From positions 377,070 through 441,069 of the forward strand of contig NZ_RCZE01000003.1 in NCBI RefSeq assembly GCF_006438915.1: a stretch of DNA of 64,000 nt. The letters are read 5' to 3'. The position numbers and the translations under genes are program-made. This DNA comes from Pseudomonas arsenicoxydans. Its GTDB lineage: Bacteria > Pseudomonadota > Gammaproteobacteria > Pseudomonadales > Pseudomonadaceae. This document shows positions 7,863 through 16,728 of the stretch, one piece after another (the first letter of the stretch is position 1; every line of letters starts with the position of its first letter). The notes beneath the pieces were generated by a model. It had not been told where the DNA came from. It did not search any database and saw only the letters and a program-made list of their open reading frames with translations.

Positions 7863-10238
7863 TCACGCCTGCGCCTGACCTTCAGCCAGGAAGAACCAGG
7901 TTTCCAGTACGGAGTCCGGGTTCAACGAAACGCTTTCAATGCCCTGCTCCATCAGCCACTTGGCCAGATCAGGGTGGTCCGAAGGACCCTGACCGCAAAT
8001 ACCGATGTACTTGCCAGCCTTGTTGCACGCGGCAATGGCGTTCGCCAGCAGCTTCTTGACCGCAGGATTACGCTCGTCGAACAGGTGCGCGATGATCCCT
8101 GAGTCACGGTCCAGGCCCAGCGTCAGCTGAGTCAGGTCGTTGGAACCGATCGAGAAGCCGTCGAAGAATTCGAGGAACTCTTCAGCGAGAATCGCGTTGG
8201 ATGGCAGTTCGCACATCATGATGATGCGCAGACCGTTTTCGCCGCGAGCCAGACCGTTTTCGGCCAGCAGATCGATCACCTGGCTGGCTTCGCCCAGTGT
8301 ACGGACGAACGGCACCATGATTTCGACGTTGGTCAGGCCCATCTCATTGCGCACGCGCTTGAGGGCACGGCACTCGAGTTCGAAGCAGTCGCGGAACGAT
8401 TCGCTGATGTAACGCGAAGCGCCACGGAAGCCCAGCATCGGGTTTTCTTCTTCCGGCTCGTAGAGCTTGCCGCCGATCAGGTTCGCGTATTCGTTGGACT
8501 TGAAGTCCGACAGACGCACGATGACTTTTTTCGGCGTGAACGCTGCAGCCAGGGTGCTGATGCCTTCGACCAGTTTGTCGACGTAGAAGTCGACCGGGTC
8601 GTTGTAACCGGCGATACGCTTGTCGACGCTGTCCTTGATGTCCTGTGGCAGACCGTCGTAGTTCAACAGCGCTTTGGGGTGAACACCGATCATGCGATTG
8701 ATGATGAATTCCAGACGGGCCAGGCCCACACCGGCGTTCGGCAGTTGCGCGAAGTCAAAGGCGCGGTCCGGGTTGCCGACGTTCATCATGATCTTGAACG
8801 GCAGGTCCGGCATGGCGTCGACGGAGTTTTTCTTGATGTCGAAACCCAGTTCGCCTTCGAAGATGTAACCGGTGTCGCCTTCAGCGCAGGAAACGGTCAC
8901 ACCCTGGCCGTCTTTCAACAGCTGGGTGGCGTTGCCACAACCGACCACGGCCGGGATGCCCAGCTCGCGAGCGATGATTGCCGCGTGGCAGGTACGACCG
9001 CCACGGTTGGTGACGATGGCGCTGGCGCGTTTCATGACCGGTTCCCAGTCCGGGTCGGTCATGTCGGAGACCAGAACGTCGCCTGGCTGGACTTTGTCCA
9101 TCTCGGACACGTCCTTGATGATGCGGACCTTGCCGGCGCCGATGCGCTGGCCGATGGCGCGACCTTCAACCAGCACGGTGCCGGTTTCTTTCAGCAGGTA
9201 ACGTTCCATGACGTTGGCCTGGGTGCGGCTCTTCACGGTTTCAGGACGGGCCTGAACGATGTAGAGCTTGCCGTCATCGCCGTCTTTGGCCCATTCGATG
9301 TCCATCGGGCACTGGTAGTGCTTCTCGATGATCATCGCTTGCTTGGCCAGTTCGCTGACTTCGGCGTCGCTCAGGCAGAAGCGTGCGCGATCAGCCTTGT
9401 CGACGTCGATGGTCTTGACCGATTTACCGGCCGTGGCGACTTCGCCGTAGATCATCTTGATGGCTTTGCTGCCCAGGTTGCGGCGCAGGATGGCCGGGCG
9501 ACCAGCGGCCAGCGTGCCTTTGTGGACGTAGAACTCATCCGGGTTCACCGCGCCTTGTACGACGGTTTCACCCAGGCCGTAGGCGCCGGTGATGAACACC
9601 ACGTCACGGAAACCCGATTCGGTATCGAGGGTGAACATCACGCCCGCGGTGCCGGTTTCGGAGCGGACCATGCGCTGAACGCCAGCCGACAGGGCCACCA
9701 GCTTGTGGTCGAAGCCCTGGTGCACGCGGTAGGAAATCGCGCGGTCGTTGAACAGCGAAGCGAACACCTCTTTGGCGGCGCGAATGACGTTTTCGACACC
9801 ACGGATGTTCAGGAAAGTTTCCTGCTGACCGGCGAAGGAAGCGTCCGGCAAGTCTTCGGCGGTAGCGGAAGAGCGCACGGCCACGGCCATGTCAGGGTTG
9901 CCGGCCGACAGCGTGGCGAACGCGGTGCGGATTTCGGCGTTGAGCTTCTCGGGGAACTCGGCTTCCATGATCCATTGACGAATCTGGGCACCGGTACGGG
10001 CCAGGGCGTTGACATCGTCGACATCCAGGGCGTCGAGGGCGGCATGGATCTGATCGTTAAGGCCGCTCAGTTCCAGAAAATCACGATAAGCCTGAGCTGT
10101 CGTGGCGAAGCCACCGGGCACCGATACACCGGCACCTGCAAGGTTACTGATCATCTCGCCCAGGGATGCGTTCTTGCCCCCTACGTGCTCAACGTCGTGT
10201 TTGCCGAGCTTATCGAGGGAAACTACGTACTCTACCAA
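7863..10238 (-). CDS. ppsA: Phosphoenolpyruvate synthase
   Basis: A 791-residue enzyme that makes PEP from pyruvate and ATP for gluconeogenesis. Domains in order: an N-terminal ATP-binding domain (about 15-340; [38 protein letters not shown]); a phosphohistidine swivelling domain (about 380-460) with the catalytic histidine in [20 protein letters not shown]; and a C-terminal PEP-binding TIM barrel (ending with [14 protein letters not shown] and [11 protein letters not shown]). The start is TTG with GGAGA 7 bases upstream. It is divergent from ppsR, whose product is expected to switch PpsA on and off by phosphorylation at a threonine near the catalytic histidine. Confidence 0.97.
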   Translation of the reverse strand: MVEYVVSLDKLGKHDVEHVGGKNASLGEMISNLAGAGVSVPGGFATTAQAYRDFLELSGLNDQIHAALDALDVDDVNALARTGAQIRQWIMEAEFPEKLNAEIRTAFATLSAGNPDMAVAVRSSATAEDLPDASFAGQQETFLNIRGVENVIRAAKEVFASLFNDRAISYRVHQGFDHKLVALSAGVQRMVRSETGTAGVMFTLDTESGFRDVVFITGAYGLGETVVQGAVNPDEFYVHKGTLAAGRPAILRRNLGSKAIKMIYGEVATAGKSVKTIDVDKADRARFCLSDAEVSELAKQAMIIEKHYQCPMDIEWAKDGDDGKLYIVQARPETVKSRTQANVMERYLLKETGTVLVEGRAIGQRIGAGKVRIIKDVSEMDKVQPGDVLVSDMTDPDWEPVMKRASAIVTNRGGRTCHAAIIARELGIPAVVGCGNATQLLKDGQGVTVSCAEGDTGYIFEGELGFDIKKNSVDAMPDLPFKIMMNVGNPDRAFDFAQLPNAGVGLARLEFIINRMIGVHPKALLNYDGLPQDIKDSVDKRIAGYNDPVDFYVDKLVEGISTLAAAFTPKKVIVRLSDFKSNEYANLIGGKLYEPEEENPMLGFRGASRYISESFRDCFELECRALKRVRNEMGLTNVEIMVPFVRTLGEASQVIDLLAENGLARGENGLRIIMMCELPSNAILAEEFLEFFDGFSIGSNDLTQLTLGLDRDSGIIAHLFDERNPAVKKLLANAIAACNKAGKYIGICGQGPSDHPDLAKWLMEQGIESVSLNPDSVLETWFFLAEGQAQA

Positions 10239-10412
10239 GGTGATCTCTCCACTAACTGTGTTGGAAAAGCTCAGAAGCCGGCTGCTCGGGGGAGCGTTTG
10301 CCAGCTGTATGGCCTGGACCTGGAAAATAAGTGAGAATGCGGGCCACTGGCGGCCGACAAATCGCGCCTATCATATCCAAGATTCGTCATTAGCTTAAGG
10401 CCCAAGGTGCAA
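10239..10412. promoter_or_regulatory. Divergent promoter region ppsA / ppsR
   Basis: 174 bases between two divergently transcribed starts that must hold both promoters. I did not find a convincing sigma-70 pair or a perfect operator palindrome here. Assignment rests on gene orientation. Confidence 0.5.
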
Positions 10413-11231
10413 ATGAAACGATCTGCTTTCTTTATTTCCGACGGTACCGGCATCACGGCCGAAACCCTGGGTCAAAGCCTCCTGGCGCAGTTCGAAAACA
10501 TTACCTTCAGCAAATTCACGCGACCGTACATCGACAACGTGGATAAAGCGCGGGCCATGGTACAACAAATCAACAAAGCCGCCGAAACCGACGGCTTCCG
10601 GCCGATTATTTTCGACACGATCGTCAATCAGGACATCCGTGAGATCCTCGCGACCTCCAATGGTTTCATGATCGACATTTTCTCGACCTTCCTGGCACCG
10701 CTTGAGCAGGAACTGACCGAGCATTCTTCCTACACCGTCGGCAAGTCCCACTCCATCGGTGCCAACACCAATTACATGGAACGCATCGAGGCCGTGAACT
10801 TCGCCCTCGACAACGACGACGGCGCCCGCACGCACTACTACGACAAGGCCGATTTGATCCTGGTCGGCGTGTCGCGTTGCGGCAAGACCCCGACCTGCCT
10901 GTACATGGCCATGCAATTCGGCATCCGCGCGGCCAACTACCCGCTGACCGAAGACGACATGGAACGCCTGACGTTGCCAAGCGCCCTGCGCGCCCACCAG
11001 CACAAGCTGTTTGGCCTGACCATCGACCCGGACCGCCTCACCGCGATCCGCAACGAGCGCAAGCCGAACAGCCGCTATTCGAGCTATGCCCAGTGCGAGT
11101 TTGAAGTGCGCGAGGTGGAGAATCTGTTCCGTCGCGAGAACATCCCGCACATCAACTCCACGCATTTTTCGGTGGAAGAGATTTCGGCGAAAATCCTGGT
11201 TGAGAAAGGTGTGGAGCGGCGGTTCAAGTAG
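10413..11231 (+). CDS. ppsR: PEP synthase regulatory kinase/phosphorylase
   Basis: A 272-residue PSRP/DUF299 protein. It begins with the family signature [15 protein letters not shown] and has the P-loop [15 protein letters not shown] near residue 151. The family uses ADP to phosphorylate, and phosphate to dephosphorylate, a regulatory threonine of its target, here almost certainly PpsA encoded divergently. The ATG at 10413 (MKRSAFFIS) has an AAGGTG site just upstream. A GTG two codons earlier is in frame but overlaps that site. The length fits the family. Confidence 0.94.
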   Translation: MKRSAFFISDGTGITAETLGQSLLAQFENITFSKFTRPYIDNVDKARAMVQQINKAAETDGFRPIIFDTIVNQDIREILATSNGFMIDIFSTFLAPLEQELTEHSSYTVGKSHSIGANTNYMERIEAVNFALDNDDGARTHYYDKADLILVGVSRCGKTPTCLYMAMQFGIRAANYPLTEDDMERLTLPSALRAHQHKLFGLTIDPDRLTAIRNERKPNSRYSSYAQCEFEVREVENLFRRENIPHINSTHFSVEEISAKILVEKGVERRFK

Positions 11232-11253
11232 ATTTTTAGCGTCTGTCAGACCG

Positions 11254-11339
11254 CCTTCGCGAGCAAGCCCACTGCCACATTCGACCGAGTTCCTTCAGGA
11301 ATAATGCGGTCAAATGTGGGAGCGGGCTTGCTCGCGAAG
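11254..11339. repeat. REP pair (family A)
   Basis: Two facing copies of the unit GTGGGAGCGGGCTTGCTCGC (the left one slightly diverged, CTTCGCGAGCAAGCCCACTG), separated by about 35 bases, between convergent ppsR and the MocR gene. This arrangement is typical of REP doublets (REPINs). Confidence 0.85.
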
Positions 11340-11344
11340 AACGA

Positions 11345-12754
11345 TCACTCGGTCTCGGCAAGTGCCCCGGCCAACGCTTCAAACCCTCTCAGCAACAACC
11401 GATCATCCCCCGCCGAATTACACACACTCGCCCGAATGAACTGCGGCACCGCCCCATGCCCCACCGCAAACGCCTCGGCAGTCGCCACCAAAAAATTATT
11501 CTCCTTGAGCTCCGACGCGATCTGCGACGCCCGCCATGGCTCGGGCACTTCGATCCAGAAGTGCGGGCTGTGGGAATGAGTCTTGTAAACCACCCCATCC
11601 AGCAACCCCGCGACCAATGATTTACGTCGACTGATCTCGATAATCTGCTGCCCCAACAACTGCTCGGCAATGCCGTTTTCGATCCACTGAGTCGCCACTT
11701 CCAGCGTCAGCGGGCTGGCCATCCAGCATGTCCCGCGCACTGCCGCGCTCAAGCGTCCGATCAACGGTTGCGGCGCATGCAGATAACCGACGCGCAAACC
11801 GGCCGAAACAGCCTTGCTCAAGCTGCCAATCAATACCGAACGCTCCGGGGCAAAATGGCTCAGGGGCAAAGGTCGCTGCTCTGCCAATACCGCGTGAGCT
11901 TCGTCTTCAAAGATCAGCAGATTGTGCTGTCGGCAGACCTCGGCAGTCGCCTCGCGCCGTGGGACGGACATCACCGACGCCGTAGGATTCTGGATCGTCG
12001 GTGTGCAATACAACGCCGACACACGATGGTTACGACAAACGTCCTCCAGCGCATCTGGCATCAGCCCTTCATCATCCATCGCAACACCGATCAACTTGAT
12101 CCCGAGCATGCGCGCAACGCTGATCAACCCCGGATACGTCAGGTGTTCCGTGACCACGGTATCGCCCGCCTTGAGCAGCGCCATCAAGGCACACAACAGA
12201 CCGTGCTGACCGCCGTTGACGCAGACAATCTGCTCGGCATTCGGCACAAATGCCTGGTGCCGCAACCAGTGCGCACCCGCCGCACGATGACGCGGTAATC
12301 CGGCGTCGGCGGTGTAGCCGCTGAGGTGCTGCAACGCCTGTGGATCAAGCGCCAGCGCTTGCAGGCTCTGACTCAGAAAAAACGCCTCCTGCCCTGGAAT
12401 CGGCTGGTTGCGGCTCATGTCAAAAAAAACCTGTGGCTCTTCGCTGACATTGCGAAAGCCGCCGTCACGCGGACGCTCCATTCCGCGCTGACGCACATAA
12501 GTGCCGTCTCCCACGCGAGCAACGACCAGGCCCACGCGCTCAAGCTCGCCATACGCGCGACTGATGGTGCCGATGGTCACGCCCAGGCTGTCCGCCAACA
12601 GTCGATGAGGCGGCAACTTGCTGCCGGGTTCGATCACCCCTTCGGTGATGGCTTGTTCCACGGCGTCCGCCAGACGCTTGTACTTCACGCCCACCCCGTT
12701 GGCGAGGCCATCGCGCAGGATTGACACCATGGCAATACTTGCTTTGACAGTCAT
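11345..12754 (-). CDS. MocR-type PLP-dependent transcription regulator
   Basis: A 469-residue fusion. An N-terminal GntR winged helix-turn-helix (about 20-90; LPPHRLLADSLGVTIGTISR, then VARVGDGTYVRQ) is joined to a fold-type I aminotransferase domain (about 110-465). SLSKAVSAGLRVGYL carries the PLP-binding lysine and NPTASVMSVPRR lies in the cofactor region. MocR proteins sense small molecules through the PLP domain and often control a neighbouring transporter or enzyme. It is divergent from an EamA exporter 91 bases away, the probable target. No PdxS/PdxT genes are adjacent, so it is unlikely to be PdxR. Confidence 0.88.
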   Translation of the reverse strand: MTVKASIAMVSILRDGLANGVGVKYKRLADAVEQAITEGVIEPGSKLPPHRLLADSLGVTIGTISRAYGELERVGLVVARVGDGTYVRQRGMERPRDGGFRNVSEEPQVFFDMSRNQPIPGQEAFFLSQSLQALALDPQALQHLSGYTADAGLPRHRAAGAHWLRHQAFVPNAEQIVCVNGGQHGLLCALMALLKAGDTVVTEHLTYPGLISVARMLGIKLIGVAMDDEGLMPDALEDVCRNHRVSALYCTPTIQNPTASVMSVPRREATAEVCRQHNLLIFEDEAHAVLAEQRPLPLSHFAPERSVLIGSLSKAVSAGLRVGYLHAPQPLIGRLSAAVRGTCWMASPLTLEVATQWIENGIAEQLLGQQIIEISRRKSLVAGLLDGVVYKTHSHSPHFWIEVPEPWRASQIASELKENNFLVATAEAFAVGHGAVPQFIRASVCNSAGDDRLLLRGFEALAGALAETE

Positions 12755-12845
12755 TGCATCCCCGAATAGCGTGCTTGAAACAGGTGCAATCAGGGATAGA
12801 CCTTTTGCAGTTGCAGGTCAATTCCGACGATAAGGGAGCCGAGTC
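12755..12845. promoter_or_regulatory. Divergent promoter region, MocR regulator / EamA transporter
   Basis: 91 bases between divergent starts; any MocR operator should be here. No long perfect palindrome is seen. The EamA start is preceded by AAGGGAGCC. Confidence 0.45.
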
Positions 12846-13799
12846 ATGTCCATCGCCATCAGTGCCACCTCAAGCGTTCGAAAACCCTGGCTGACTGCAT
12901 GGGTCACCAGCGTGCTGTTCCTGATCGTGTGCCTGAGTTGGGGCACGACGTGGCTGGGAATCAAGATTGCCGTCGAAACCGTGCCGCCGCTGACGGCTGC
13001 CGGTTTGCGATTTTTGATCGCGTTTCCGTTGTTCCTCGGCTTCGCCCGGCTCCGTCGCGAACCGCTGTTGTTTCCCAAGGAAAGCCGCTGGTTTTTCGTG
13101 TTCGTCACGCTGTCGTATTTCAGCCTGCCGTATTACTTGCTTAACTACGGCGAGATGCACGTTTCGTCAGGGCTGACAGCGCTGCTGTTCAGCTGCATGC
13201 CGGTGTTCATCCTGTTGTTTTCGGCGCTGTTTCTGCGCGAGAAAATCTACCCGTCGCAAGTGCTCGGCATCGCCATCGGTTTCGGCAGTCTGTTCATGAT
13301 TATCCGCAGCCAGGGCTTGCATCTGGACCATGCGGAATTGTTCGGGGTGTTGGCGATTCTCTGCGCGGCGGTGATGCATGCGTTGTGTTACGTGGTGACC
13401 AAAAAACACGGCACGGCGATCAGCGTCATCACCTACAACACCCTGCCCATCGGCATCGCCGGAGCGATGTTGTTTATCGCCGGTTTGAAGGTTGAGGCGC
13501 CAATTTTTACCGCCATCAGCGCGCGGTCGTGGACGGCCCTGCTCTATCTGGGACTGGTCGCGTCGGTGGGCGGATTCATCGTTTACTTCCTGCTGCTCAA
13601 ACGCCTGAGCCCGATCATTTTGTCCTTCGTGTTCATCATCTTTCCGGTGTTCGCCGTGATCATCGGCGCCTGGTACGAGGGGCAACCCTTGTCCCGGGAA
13701 CTGATGATGTATTCAGCGATTTTACTGACCGGGTTTGCGATCACCAAATTGCCGATGGAAAAGTGGCTCAGAGCACGAACAGGTCCACGAAGCGATTGA
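12846..13799 (+). CDS. EamA/DMT family transporter
   Basis: A 317-residue inner membrane protein with about ten hydrophobic segments arranged as two EamA repeats (about 20-150 and 165-300). [20 protein letters not shown] in the first repeat and [19 protein letters not shown] in the second are typical of drug/metabolite exporters. The substrate is unknown; amino acids or related metabolites are common for this family. Divergent from a MocR regulator that likely controls it. Its last 32 bases overlap the 3' end of prpD on the other strand. Confidence 0.88.
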   Translation: MSIAISATSSVRKPWLTAWVTSVLFLIVCLSWGTTWLGIKIAVETVPPLTAAGLRFLIAFPLFLGFARLRREPLLFPKESRWFFVFVTLSYFSLPYYLLNYGEMHVSSGLTALLFSCMPVFILLFSALFLREKIYPSQVLGIAIGFGSLFMIIRSQGLHLDHAELFGVLAILCAAVMHALCYVVTKKHGTAISVITYNTLPIGIAGAMLFIAGLKVEAPIFTAISARSWTALLYLGLVASVGGFIVYFLLLKRLSPIILSFVFIIFPVFAVIIGAWYEGQPLSRELMMYSAILLTGFAITKLPMEKWLRARTGPRSD

Positions 13800-15252
13800 C
13801 CGGTGTGGCTTCCAGGGCCGCCTGATCCGTGCATAACGCAACAATCTGCGCACTGCGCTGGGCGGTGAAACGCGTGGCCAGATTGGCCTTGAACTTGTCT
13901 TCCAGCAGCGGGATACCGTCGACGCGACGACGGCGATGGCCTATCGGGTATTCGACCACCACGTTCTCGGTGCTGGAGCCGTCCTTGAAGAACACCTGCA
14001 CCGCATTGGCGATGGAGCGCTTGTCGGCTTCGAGGTATTCGCGGGTGAAGCGCGGGTCTTCGACGATGACCATTTTCTCGCGCAGCACATCGATGAACGG
14101 ATGCGCTGAATGGAATTCATCTTCGTAGTGCTCGGCCACCAGATTGCCAAACGCCAGCGGCACGGCAGTCATGTACTGGATGCAGTGATCGCGGTCCGCC
14201 GCATTAGCCAGAGGACCGACCTTGGAAATGATGCGGATCGCCGACTCGTGTGTGGTGATGACGATGCGGTCGATTTCATGCAGCCGATTACGAACCTGCG
14301 GGTGCAATGTCACGGCCGCTTCGCAGGCGGTTTGCGCATGAAACTCCGCCGGAAAACTGATTTTGAACAACACGTTTTCCATCACGTAACTGCCGTACGG
14401 CCGCGAGAAACTGAAGGCCCGTTTGTCTTCGGGTTTGAGCGCCAGATCATTGTTGGTGTGGCTGAACAAGACGTCGTAAAAGCCCCACTGTTTGGCCGTC
14501 AGCACACCGGGGATACCCATCTCCCCGCGCATCGCAATGTCTGCCAATCGTACGCCGCGACTGGTCGCATCGCCGGCCGCCCAGGATTTGCGCGAACCGG
14601 CATTGGGTGCATGCCGATACGTGCGCAGCGCCTGACCATCGGCGAACGCATGGGACAACGCCGACAACAGCTGCTCGCGACTGGCATCCATGAGTTTGGC
14701 GGTGACAGCCGTCGAGGCGACCTTCACCAGAATGACGTGATCGAGGCCGACGCGATTGAAGGAGTTTTCCAGGGCGATCACGCCTTGAATCTCGTGGGCC
14801 ATGATCATCGCTTCGAGTACCGCGCGAACGGTCAGCGGCGCCTCGCCATTGGCCAGGCGTTTTTGTGAGAGGTGATCGGCCACCGCGAGAATCGCGCCGA
14901 GGTTATCCGACGGATGCCCCCACTCGGCCGCGAGCCAGGTGTCGTTGTAATCGAGCCAGCGCACGATGCAACCGATGTCCCACGCCGCTTTGACCGGATC
15001 AAGGCGATAGCTGGTGCCGGGCACGCGGGCACCGAACGGCACGACGGTGCCTTCGACGATGGGCCCCAGGTGTTTGGTGCATTCGGGAAAACGCAGCGCC
15101 AGCAGACCGCAACCCAACGTATCCATCAGGCAGTTGCGGGCGGTGTCGAGGGCTTCTTGGGACTGGATGTTGAAGGTGAGGACGTAGTCGGCAATGTCCT
15201 GCAGGACACTGTCGTACTCGGGGCGGATGTTCTGGTCGACGTTGGCACTCAT
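13768..15252 (-). CDS. prpD: 2-methylcitrate dehydratase PrpD
   Basis: A 494-residue MmgE/PrpD family enzyme, Fe-S independent, that dehydrates 2-methylcitrate to 2-methyl-cis-aconitate. Seen: [20 protein letters not shown] near residue 50, [20 protein letters not shown] near 100, and [20 protein letters not shown] near 215. It is the last gene of the propionate operon, 219 bases after prpF, and a REP pair fills the gap. AcnD and PrpF in the same operon catalyse an alternative route for the same step, so PrpD may be redundant or have another substrate. The 3' end overlaps the convergent EamA gene by 32 bases. Confidence 0.94.
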   Translation of the reverse strand: MSANVDQNIRPEYDSVLQDIADYVLTFNIQSQEALDTARNCLMDTLGCGLLALRFPECTKHLGPIVEGTVVPFGARVPGTSYRLDPVKAAWDIGCIVRWLDYNDTWLAAEWGHPSDNLGAILAVADHLSQKRLANGEAPLTVRAVLEAMIMAHEIQGVIALENSFNRVGLDHVILVKVASTAVTAKLMDASREQLLSALSHAFADGQALRTYRHAPNAGSRKSWAAGDATSRGVRLADIAMRGEMGIPGVLTAKQWGFYDVLFSHTNNDLALKPEDKRAFSFSRPYGSYVMENVLFKISFPAEFHAQTACEAAVTLHPQVRNRLHEIDRIVITTHESAIRIISKVGPLANAADRDHCIQYMTAVPLAFGNLVAEHYEDEFHSAHPFIDVLREKMVIVEDPRFTREYLEADKRSIANAVQVFFKDGSSTENVVVEYPIGHRRRRVDGIPLLEDKFKANLATRFTAQRSAQIVALCTDQAALEATPVNRFVDLFVL

Positions 15253-15350
15253 GTTCGATTCACTCTTGAAGTGGTTCGTTGATGGGACCTCGGTTCAGGT
15301 TTTTTATCTCGGTGGCCTACTACTTTCTTATTCTGGAAATGGAGATCAAA

Positions 15351-15455
15351 TGTGGGAGCGGGCTTGCTCGCGAAAGCGGTCTATTAGTCGACATTGATGC
15401 TGAATGTCAGTCCGTCTTCGCGAGCAAGTCGAATCGTCGCACCGCCGCTCCCACA
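15351..15455. repeat. REP pair (family A), right arm diverged
   Basis: Left arm TGTGGGAGCGGGCTTGCTCG, right arm CTTCGCGAGCAAG followed by a diverged stretch that ends CCGCTCCCACA. The spacer (GTCGACATTGATGCTGAATG, then TCAGTCCGTCTTCG) is almost identical to that of the element at 19396-19485. Located between prpF and prpD. Confidence 0.85.
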
Positions 15456-15471
15456 TGGGTTCTGCGGTGGG

Positions 15472-16662
15472 TTAGAAAGAATCACCCGGCACGCGAACAT
15501 AACCTTCCATCAGTACCCGCGCGCTGCGGCTCATGATGGCTTTGTTCACGGTCCATTCACCGTTGACCAGGCTCGCTTCTGCGCCCACACGCAGCGTGCC
15601 GGACGGATGACCGAAACGTACTGCGTTGCGTTCGACACCACCCGCCGCGAGGTTGACCAACGTGCCGGTAATCGCCGCTGCCGTGCCGATGGCCACCGCC
15701 GCCGTGCCCATCATCGCGTGGTGCAATTTGCCCATCGACAACGCCCGCACCAGCAGGTCGACGTCCGCTGCCGCAACGGCTTTGCCGCTGGACGACACGT
15801 AATCCGCCGGCTTGGCCACGAAGGCCACCTTAGGCGTGTGCTGACGCTTGGCCGCTTCGTCGATGTTCGAGATCAGGCCCATGCGCAATGCGCCGTAAGC
15901 CCGGATGGTTTCGAACATCAGCAACGCTTTCGGGTCGCTGTTGATCGCGCCCTGCAACTCGGTGCCGGTGTAACCGATGTCTTCGGCATTGACGAAAATC
16001 GTTGGGATGCCAGCATTGATCATGGTTGCCTTGAAGGTTCCGACGCCGGGGACTTCGAGGTCATCCACCAGGTTACCGGTAGGGAACATCGAGCCACCGC
16101 CGCCCTCTTCTTCCGCCGCCGGGTCCATGAATTCGACCTGCACTTCAGCGGCCGGAAAGGTCACGCCATCAAGTTCGAAATCACCGGTTTCCTGCACTTC
16201 ACCGTTGGTGATCGGCACGTGGGCGATGATGGTCTTGCCGATGTTGGCCTGCCACACGCGAACCACCGCCACGCCGTTGTGCGGAATGCGGCTGGCGTCG
16301 ACCAGACCGTTGCTGATCGCGAAGGAACCGACCGCTGCCGACAGGTTGCCGCAATTGCCGCTCCAGTCCACGAAAGGCTTGTCGATAGACACCTGACCGA
16401 ACAGGTAGTCGACGTCGTGATCGGCCTTGAGGCTTTTCGACAGGATCACGGTTTTGCTGGTGCTGGACGTTGCACCGCCCATGCCGTCGATTTGCTTGTC
16501 GTACGGGTCGGGGCTGCCGATCACGCGCAGCAGCAACGCATCGCGGGCCGGGCCTGGAATTTGTGCCGCTTCAGGCAAGTCTTTGAGGCTGAAAAACACG
16601 CCTTTGCTGGTGCCGCCACGCATGTAGGTGGCAGGGATTTTGATCTGAGCTGCGTGAGCCAT
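15472..16662 (-). CDS. prpF: 2-methylaconitate cis-trans isomerase PrpF
   Basis: A 396-residue protein of the PrpF family (diaminopimelate-epimerase fold), which isomerises 2-methyl-trans-aconitate made by AcnD into the cis form. Seen: the N-terminal ATYMRGGTSKGVFF and WSGNCGNLSAAVG, which carries the catalytic cysteine region. The start MAHAAQIKIPATYM at 16662 has AAGGAG at good spacing and gives the family length; an upstream in-frame start would add 11 unsupported residues. It follows acnD by 66 bases, as in other gamma- and beta-proteobacterial prp operons. Confidence 0.95.
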   Translation of the reverse strand: MAHAAQIKIPATYMRGGTSKGVFFSLKDLPEAAQIPGPARDALLLRVIGSPDPYDKQIDGMGGATSSTSKTVILSKSLKADHDVDYLFGQVSIDKPFVDWSGNCGNLSAAVGSFAISNGLVDASRIPHNGVAVVRVWQANIGKTIIAHVPITNGEVQETGDFELDGVTFPAAEVQVEFMDPAAEEEGGGGSMFPTGNLVDDLEVPGVGTFKATMINAGIPTIFVNAEDIGYTGTELQGAINSDPKALLMFETIRAYGALRMGLISNIDEAAKRQHTPKVAFVAKPADYVSSSGKAVAAADVDLLVRALSMGKLHHAMMGTAAVAIGTAAAITGTLVNLAAGGVERNAVRFGHPSGTLRVGAEASLVNGEWTVNKAIMSRSARVLMEGYVRVPGDSF

Positions 16663-16728
16663 GTACTCGTTACTCCTTACCTTGAAAACAGACACGGGAC
16701 TTGAAGTCCCGTGTCAGCACAGCGTGTG

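Noticed and set aside
8679..10334. 551-codon open frame antisense to ppsA
   Set aside because: It mirrors the whole ppsA gene, which has full domain support. Long antisense frames are expected in GC-rich DNA with third-position bias.
11345..12754. PdxR identity for the MocR regulator
   Set aside because: PdxR is normally next to pdxS/pdxT, which are absent; the divergent partner is an exporter.
13768..13799. Misplaced stop in the EamA or prpD gene because they overlap
   Set aside because: Both C-termini are within normal family length, and a 32-base convergent overlap is tolerated.
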